Notes under the pieces: model-generated
Database searches by the model: none
The model's input: only the letters and a program-made list of their open reading frames with translations
What the model was told of the DNA's origin: nothing
Shown: positions 59,827-64,000 of the stretch, piece after piece
Layout of the letters: every line of letters begins with the position of its first letter
Position numbering within the stretch: position 1 is the stretch's first letter
Assembly (NCBI RefSeq): GCF_020283565.1
Contig: NC_060061.1
Coordinates: 34,323,362 to 34,387,361, forward strand
DNA length: 64,000 nt
DNA from: Trifolium pratense
Lineage: Eukaryota > Streptophyta > Magnoliopsida > Fabales > Fabaceae
Direction: 5' to 3'
Program-made: the position numbers and the translations under genes

Positions 59827-61070
59827 GAGTGGACTTCTAATATGTTGGTATCAACTCTCAATATGAAACCTATAGTGGTGGGGACAAAGATTAGCAACTT
59901 ATCAAAGTGTGAATTTTAAGACCACGTTAATGATTCATGACTTGTGGTCTGCAATGTTGAATGTGTAGTTTGGTACCCAATATTATAGGCTTAATGTTAC
60001 TAAATCCAATCATTTAATCTGTTTTAGGATAAAATTGCAATACCTTGTACATCATAGAGGTATTTGAACAATTGAAAGTTGAAACAACTACTGCAAAACT
60101 TTGGAACTATAATGTTACACACTTGAACAAAAAATGTTAAATGAATGAATATAAGGAAAAATCTAATTTCTAAGCTTGATTTTGGATTGTTATTTAGTAA
60201 CTTATTTATTTTTTTCTTTGCTTTAATACCATATTTTGCCTAGCAACTATTTGCATTCTCTCTAGTCTCTACTATAATGGATTCCCTTCATTTTTTTTCT
60301 CTCTCGTGTTTTCTCTTTCAATCTTTAACATTTTTCTTGCATTTGTTATCATACATCATTTCCTTTATTTTTAGTGGCTCAAATTTACTATCTCATGTGA
60401 ATTGAGAGATTCCATTCTTTGTTTATATGTCTAAAGTATGCATTAATTTCGATCTAAAATTTTCGATCTAAGATCATGTATATAGTTCGAGCACCATAGG
60501 CCCATGCATCTGTGTTCCTGTTTGAAAAATTAATCTTTCCTTCTTATTTTTGGGTACAAAACATAAATCTTTTAATATGTAATAATGAAAATAATCTACT
60601 AAACAAAAATAAAATTAGTTGATTATTTGCTAAAAGTTTAGGCACAATTAAAATTATTAGAGGGTTAAAATAGTACCATTGAGAAACCAGGGGTTAAAAG
60701 TGCATTGAAGCTTAATTTATAAGATTAGGCACAAAACTAAACCTTGGTTAAACCCTCAACTGAAAGAGTGGTTGCATCGTGGTGTAGAGAGACATGTTTT
60801 GGAGGACAATTTTAAAGTGCGGCAAAGAAGCTTGTTTGATCCAGAAACAGCTCACATGGAGGAAGACGACGACGAAGATTCCTTTCTCTCATCCTTCTTC
60901 CACACATTTCTTTCATACTTTCCGATCCCATCATATTCCTAAGGTTTTTCTTCTATATTTTCTTTATAACCATTCTTTTCTATCTATATATGTATTTATG
61001 TACTATGTTAACTTTGTGACCTAGTTTTACTTACGCAAAAATTGATCCTTTTATTTGAGATGATGATTCA
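59827..61070. other. 3' flank of the PHD gene and intergenic DNA
   Basis: The 3' UTR probably covers the first few hundred bases. A short frame at about 60856 (MEEDDDEDSFLSSFFHTF, then a stop after 28 codons) follows a C/G-richer stretch and could be the first exon of something lost; no partner exon was seen. The frame at 60794-61024 overlaps it and has no domain. Confidence 0.4.
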
Positions 61071-61071
61071 A

Positions 61072-62000
61072 CTAGAGCATCGACCCGTGCGGTGCACGGG
61101 TCTGATTAGCTGTAAGATGTATAATGATAAAATAAGATATGATAATTCCAATAATGTAAGGTATATGAAAAAAGTTGAGTAACATAAAACGATAGTTCAA
61201 CAATAATTTTGGAAAAATATTTATACAAAGAAAATTATGTTATATTACAGAAGACTTCCTTATAGACCACATTCGAAGTATTAGTCGTATCTTCACCGTC
61301 GTCATCGATGATCAATATTTTTAATCCTTTTCTAGAAGTAACTCTTGAAATTGTAACATATACAACTGACCATGTGAAAACACTGGCGACAGAAGATATA
61401 TCCCAACATGCTTTAAAGATTGTCCCTGACTCTTATTAATAATCATCGCAAAAGAAATCATTATAGGAAATTGTCTCCGTTGAAATTTAAAAGGAATTAT
61501 CACGTCAGATAGTGTCATAGAAAGAAAACAGTGTGCTCATCTTCAGGATGATAATTAAGCCGCTCAACTGTAGGATCTCTATAGTGGATATCGAAAGAAA
61601 ATATCCTCCAAGTAGCTTCACATGCCGACAAATATCTACAGTCATAATACATCTTTATTTCATCAAAACATTGTGACTTGTCGCTTCCATTACCAGATGT
61701 ATAGAGATTTGCTGTAACACGATCATTGTGACTTGTCACTAAATGCAAAATTGTATCGTGTGTGAAAATCCTAATATCAATACCCGGTATCATAATTTTA
61801 ATAGAAATAACATATAAAATTAAATTAAATATAAATAATTGAGAATTTTGGTGTAAAAAAAATCTATTAAAAAAGTTGAAACTATACTAACTTCGGTTAC
61901 GCAAAACTCAACACAGTAGGTCCGATATCTAATTTGCAATTCATTAACTAACTTCTCCCGATCATATAAAGAATTGGGATTCAAAGGATCTGTTTAAATA
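61072..62000 (-). mobile_element. Deleted Helitron with 3' hairpin and helicase remnants
   Basis: GACCCGTGC-GGT-GCACGGGTC (61082-61102) is a near-perfect hairpin. On the minus strand it is followed by GATGCTCTAGT, with CTAG at 61072-61075, the Helitron 3' end, and A next to it as target base. Upstream on that strand are pieces of the Helitron helicase (next entry) and LVNELQIRYRTYCVEF. The 5' end (TC...) was not found, so the right limit is only approximate. Confidence 0.7.
61258..61793 (-). pseudogene. Helitron Rep/helicase C-terminal remnant (PIF1-like)
   Basis: From 61793 downward on the minus strand: DEIKMYYDCRYLSACEATWR, then IFSFDIHYRDPTVERLNYHP, a region typical of Helitron proteins between Rep and helicase. 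This is followed directly by [20 protein letters not shown], then [20 protein letters not shown] and GQLY, the last helicase motifs. In intact proteins these parts are hundreds of residues apart, so an internal deletion fused them (near 61515). After GQLY a two-base insertion shifts the frame; the other frame continues [20 protein letters not shown]. The protein is dead. Confidence 0.85.
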
Positions 62001-62657
62001 TAATATATATATAAAGTTAGCATAAAGTTTTAAAACAATATCAATTTCAGGAATAAAGATAATAAATCACAAAACAGAATGAAAGTTTATAGACACCTCT
62101 GAGTAAATTAAGTCGAATTGTGGTGAAGTTGTTAACATGAGACATTGAGATGTGAAATACGTTTTTTTTTAATAGATTTCAATATTGTTGAAGGTGTTAT
62201 AGTATGAGAATATATATATAACTTTCCAAATCACACGTGATAATAACTTTTCAAATCTCACATGATAATTATTCTCTAAATTTATGATCCGGTAGAAAAA
62301 AATCATTGATTAGGAAAGACATAAAAATATTTCGTGATGAATAATATAGTCAACAATAATTTCGATATGATATACTTTTAAAATTGATGGTGCTTATCAA
62401 TTATTGCACATAATTTTAATCACAGTTGATATACTTGCCATAGTGGTTGGGAATATTGTCTTGCACTGAAGGGTTGTGAGTTCGAATCTTAGTCAAGACA
62501 AAATTGTATTATTTTTTAATAAAAATTGCAAGATAAAATGGAGGAAAAACAAATTAGGGTTTAGGATTTGCTTGTGTATACAAGCTTATAATGTAAAATA
62601 TTAGTTGAGTTTAGATTGTAGAGTTGTGACTTTTCTGGTTGGGCTTGGCTTCGGGTT
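62001..62657. other. Intergenic with a SINE-like fragment
   Basis: AT-rich. A tRNA-like segment at about 62440-62515 is listed separately. No gene. Confidence 0.4.
62437..62520 (+). repeat. tRNA-related SINE-like fragment
   Basis: TGCCATAGTGGTTGGGAAT (box A-like) and GTTGTGAGTTCGAATCTTAG (box B-like) with a short tail (AAGACAAAATTGTATT), like other small tRNA-derived pieces in this window. Confidence 0.45.
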
Positions 62658-62666
62658 CTCCCCATG

Positions 62667-63947
62667 GAAATTTTTTTTTTCTACCCCAACAATCTTGACT
62701 CTACCCCAACATATTTTTCAAAATACCCAGTATACCCTTATAAAAAATTAGTATATTTTAACTTTTTTTTGTCGTGTTATACTGTTCCGGTACACTGTTT
62801 CATCCTCAAAAAAACTGTTCCGGTAAGTATTTATCTTTACCGGTATGTTAATTTTACCGGTACACTTTTTAAAAAATATTCCGGTATGTTTTTACCGGTA
62901 CACTTTTTAATAAGTGTTCCGGTATGTTGATTTTACCGGTATACTTGATTTTAATAAGTGTTCCGGTATGTTCTGAGTTTGGTAGACGCGGTCTCCCGGG
63001 AATTGACAAGGCACCTTTTGTCTTCCTATGACCAATGGGATTGTGCTTCTTCAGCGCATCGATTTCCTGTTTTCTGATTGATTCTAAAAACTGCAAATAG
63101 AAAGAAACATCATATCAAGGTTCCTGGTTATCGTTGATAGCTTAGCTCAAAACCAGATATAATAGGCTATTATCTAATAGACTAACATAAGGTAATTGCA
63201 GATAGACTATTATCTAATATACTAACATAATGTTCCTGATCTGCTGCTAATGAATCTGAGTTTGGTAGACTCGGTCTCCCAGGAATCGATAAGGCAGTTG
63301 TTGTCTTCCTATGACCAATGACATTTTGTTTCTTCAGCGCATCGAACGAAGAGATAGTGTTTACCGGAACACTTATTAAAATAGCAACAGAAAAAAAAAA
63401 AAAAAAAAAAACCTGTTGAATTGAAGGCAATGCAAACAAGTGAAAAAATAAAGCACAAAAACATTATAAATGGTGTTGAATCGAAAGATAAATGAAATAT
63501 AATATAAGTATGTATAAGTCAACTGATGATATGATGAAAGATGCATTTGAAACGGCGACGAAAGATGCAGACGGCGATGGTACAAGAGTGCAGCGAGGTG
63601 TAATCCAGTACGGCAAGGAGCGTTAGTTGGTTTCATCTAACATACCGGAACACTTTTTGAAAGTGTTCTGGTAACAAAAATTTTCTGCAATTTTTCTATA
63701 CCGGAACATATTTTCAAAGTGTTCCGGTGACCAATTATGACTGGAAAATATTCTACCGGAACACTTTTAAAAAGTGTACCGGTAAAGATAAATACTTACC
63801 AGAACAGTTTTTTGGGATGATGAAAATTCTACCGGAACAGTATAATACGACAAAAAAAAAATTTAATTTTTTATAAGGGTATATTGGGTATTTTAAAAAA
63901 TATGTTGGGGTAGAATGAAGATTGTTGGGGTAGAAAAAAAAAAATTC
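62667..63947. mobile_element. Second foldback Mutator-like element, with insert
   Basis: A 1281-bp element flanked by CTCCCCATG at 62658-62666 and 63948-63956, a perfect 9-bp duplication. Both ends read GAA(A)TTTTTTTTTTTCTACCCC and repeat the TCTACCCCAACA motif twice, as in the element at 26840. Next to each end are clusters of ACCGGTACACTTTTT / AAGTGTTCCGGT palindromes. Between about 62972 and 63640 is different DNA: two copies of a splice-site-bearing stretch (next entry). No transposase is coded. Confidence 0.87.
62972..63640 (-). other. Possible captured host exon, duplicated, inside a foldback element
   Basis: On the minus strand two related segments, about 283 bp apart (62976-63070 and 63259-63350), code DALKKHNPIGHRKTKGALS, then IPGRPRLPNS and DALKKQNVIGHRKTTTALS, then IPGRPSLPNS. 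The first is preceded by TTCTATTTGCAG, an intron acceptor, and then FLESIRKQEI, as in a real exon. The second copy is followed by DSLAADQEHYVSILDN. I do not recognise the protein. A leader-like piece (63540-63640, CT- and GC-richer) lies upstream on the same strand. The layout resembles gene capture by a Pack-MULE, but the donor gene is unknown. Confidence 0.5.
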
Positions 63948-64000
63948 CTCCCCATGTCCTGCATGTGAATTTGAGGCCTGAGTATATTTTATTGGGCCCT

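Overview
This is AT-rich plant nuclear DNA with sparse, intron-containing genes separated by long stretches of nested transposable elements. The repeat types, including a tRNA-derived SINE with a legume-like body, suggest a legume, possibly Medicago. The species is an inference from recalled repeat and protein families, not something the sequence proves. I see no bacterial, organellar or viral genes, no CRISPR array and no rRNA gene.

Only three ordinary host genes can be supported, all on the + strand. (1) An intronless U-box/ARM-repeat E3 ubiquitin ligase, 10772-12019, 415 aa. (2) A seven-exon WD40-repeat gene of the plant WDR44-like type, 40509-43451; its spliced reading frame is 633 aa. 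(3) A five-coding-exon PHD-finger gene of the AIPP2/PAIPP2 type, 57225-59826; its spliced frame is 388 aa, and its long exon carries four tandem copies of a 75-bp, 25-codon repeat. All splice sites were placed by hand and keep the frame.

The rest is mobile DNA, and many borders can be read exactly from target-site duplications (TSDs). The main items are: a full-length PIF/Harbinger element (19578-23922, TSD TTA) with both its transposase and Myb/SANT-like gene open, inserted in the RNase H region of a LINE; an internally deleted Copia element with two LTRs (29987-31974, TSD CAATC) and an older relative (4917-6133); a 303-bp TRIM (35122-35424); five long-TIR elements with 9-bp TSDs, which suggests Mutator-like non-autonomous elements (6888-7993, 13285-14255, 26840-27872, 44641-45774, 62667-63947); hAT-type elements with 8-bp TSDs (710-793, 6272-6849, 50226-50822); a Tourist-like MITE (18391-18601); a 5'-truncated LINE with a 16-bp TSD (51960-52641); a SINE (32146-32350); and three Helitron-like 3' hairpin ends on the minus strand (near 14970, 49419 and 61072), the last next to a deleted, frameshifted Helitron helicase.

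The least familiar structure is a foldback family at 26840-27872 and 62667-63947. Both copies share ends and a double TCTACCCCAACA subterminal motif, have 9-bp TSDs, and are filled with repeated palindromes of the ACCGGAACACTTT/AAAGTGTTCCGGT type. The second copy also carries a duplicated, splice-site-bearing, exon-like segment that may be captured host sequence.
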